Shown: positions 62,981 through 64,000 of the stretch, piece after piece
How positions within the stretch are numbered: position 1 is the first letter of the stretch
How the letters are laid out: each line of letters begins with the position of its first letter
Notes under the pieces: model-generated
Database searches by the model: none
What the model saw: the letters and a program-made list of their open reading frames with translations, nothing else
What the model was told of the DNA's origin: nothing
Assembly: GCA_041746735.1 (NCBI GenBank)
Contig: JBGTGP010000021.1
Coordinates: forward strand, 62,001-126,000
DNA length: 64,000 nt
Reading direction: 5' to 3'
Source: Opimibacter sp041746735
GTDB taxonomy: Bacteria > Bacteroidota > Bacteroidia > Chitinophagales > Saprospiraceae
Translations under genes and position numbers: made by a program

Positions 62981-63258
62981 AATCATGGCCTTTATATGAA
63001 ATCTTTATCCGGTCAAAAGCAGGATTGCATCACAAGCATGTCGGGAGTCTCCACGCAACGGATGCTAAAATGGCTATTGAAAACGCCCGGGATGTCTATT
63101 GCCGAAGGAATGAAGGCGCTAGTATCTGGGTGGTCCTCTCTTCCGATATCACCGCCTCGAATCCACAGGAAAGCGAAGAACTCTTTGATCCGGCAGAAGA
63201 TAAAATCTACAGACATCCTACCTTCTACGAAGTACCCGAAGGGGTCAAACACCTCTGA
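62977..63258 (+). CDS. paaB: PaaB, subunit of phenylacetyl-CoA epoxidase
   Basis: A 93-residue protein matching the PaaB family (YEIFIRSKAGLHHKHVGSLHATDAKMAIENARDVY). It is a small structural subunit. The stop shares one base with the next ATG (TGATG), so the next gene is coupled. Confidence 0.93.
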   Translation: MKSWPLYEIFIRSKAGLHHKHVGSLHATDAKMAIENARDVYCRRNEGASIWVVLSSDITASNPQESEELFDPAEDKIYRHPTFYEVPEGVKHL

Positions 63259-64000
63259 TGATGCTTACAGGTATAACAATTCTGAAAAAGTCAACCTTGT
63301 TTTTTTTACTATCCTTTTGGGGAATTGCCTGCCAGAAGGCTCATTCTTCACAACAGGTAAAGACGCAGACTATACCTGACACCATTCCAGTGGCTATAGA
63401 AGATACACTGACTTCACAGAGCCTACTGTTGGACATCGATACAGATTATCTCATGGGGCGGTTTGATCCATCCACCCATGCCGATTTTGAATTGATCGAC
63501 CCTGTACATGCGGATCGCCAGGGCATGTATCTGAGACGGGATGCCTATGAAGCTTTCAAAGCCATGTATGCGCATGCCCTGCAAGATGGTTTACGATTAC
63601 AGATTCGTTCGGCAACACGCAATTTTTATGCACAGAAATCGATCTGGGAAGCCAAGTGGACAGGCCAACGACTCATTGAAAGCGGAGAAAATCTAGCCGA
63701 GACCACCCCGGATTCTAAAGAACGGGCTCTAAAAATATTACGTTACAGTTCAATGCCGGGATCAAGCCGGCATCATTGGGGTACGGATATCGATCTCAAT
63801 AGTTTTGAAAACAGTTGGTTTGAAGCCGGTGAAGGCCTTAATATTTATAAATGGCTGCAGATGCATGCCGCCACGTATGGATACTGTCAGCCATACACGG
63901 CTGGCCGGCCATATGGCTACTTTGAAGAACGATGGCATTGGTCTTTCATACCTGTTTCAGCCAGACTCACAGCGTATGCACGAGAGCATCTGAAAAATGA
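63258..64000 (+). CDS. M15 (VanY-type) peptidase lipoprotein, partial
   Basis: At least 247 codons, open to the right edge. A lipoprotein signal with Cys25 (GIAC) is followed by an M15 D-alanyl-D-alanine carboxypeptidase-like domain. The zinc ligands lie in SSRHHWGTDIDLN and ERWHWSF. An unexpected peptidoglycan gene in a paa operon, where paaC should come next. Confidence 0.85.
   Translation, partial: MMLTGITILKKSTLFFLLSFWGIACQKAHSSQQVKTQTIPDTIPVAIEDTLTSQSLLLDIDTDYLMGRFDPSTHADFELIDPVHADRQGMYLRRDAYEAFKAMYAHALQDGLRLQIRSATRNFYAQKSIWEAKWTGQRLIESGENLAETTPDSKERALKILRYSSMPGSSRHHWGTDIDLNSFENSWFEAGEGLNIYKWLQMHAATYGYCQPYTAGRPYGYFEERWHWSFIPVSARLTAYAREHLKN

Overview
The window comes from a Bacteroidota chromosome, most likely Saprospirales or a neighbouring class; the order is inferred. 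Supporting signs are a split ExbB-ExbD-ExbD-TonB set, a Bat aerotolerance operon, secreted proteins with probable type IX sorting tails, weak Shine-Dalgarno signals, and several TAnnTTTG promoter -7 boxes. Most of the window looks mid-GC by eye. About 53.3-57.3 kb is clearly AT-rich, with few genes and an insertion sequence.

Layout. 0-15 kb: a Bat (MoxR/DUF58/VWA/TPR/BatD) system on the minus strand, split in two by a plus-strand module exbB-exbD-exbD-tonB-small membrane protein-pstS-like-TPR. A series of TTAACG repeats lies in front of the pstS-like gene. 15-20 kb: a secreted unknown, a repeat-rich gap, two small lipoproteins overlapping lptB, a large Ig-like lipoprotein and xerD. 20-31 kb: SDR, soluble TonB-C-like protein, acyl-CoA dehydrogenase and MOSC protein, then a secreted beta-helix protein; hisS and pheS on the minus strand; an O-antigen-ligase-like protein and a class A beta-lactamase-like hydrolase. 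The 30.8-31.6 kb gap holds two copies of a roughly 70-nt element with a covarying terminal hairpin.

31-45 kb: a UvrD-type helicase fused to a Fe-S PD-(D/E)XK nuclease, glgB, a TSUP transporter, a DUF1028 secreted protein, a CHAD protein and a DUF2490 protein. A TetR regulator lies divergent from a SulP transporter/beta-carbonic anhydrase pair with an inverted repeat between them. Bacilliredoxin and murQ follow. 45-51 kb: a head-GIN protein, an IS110-family element with a structured leader that is a bridge-RNA candidate, rhomboid and its partner, tdk and purH.

51-57 kb is accessory. A large lipoprotein with an HExxH motif has a (TG)11 tract in its signal-peptide region that puts the natural ATG out of frame, so it looks like a phase-variable locus caught OFF. 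It is followed by an IS630 element and an AT-rich 504-residue protein of unknown role. 57-64 kb: uvrA on the minus strand, then a phenylacetyl-CoA epoxidase operon (paaE, TetR, paaA, paaB) whose first gene has a 20-bp palindrome next to a -7 box. A VanY-type M15 peptidase is coupled to paaB and runs off the right edge.
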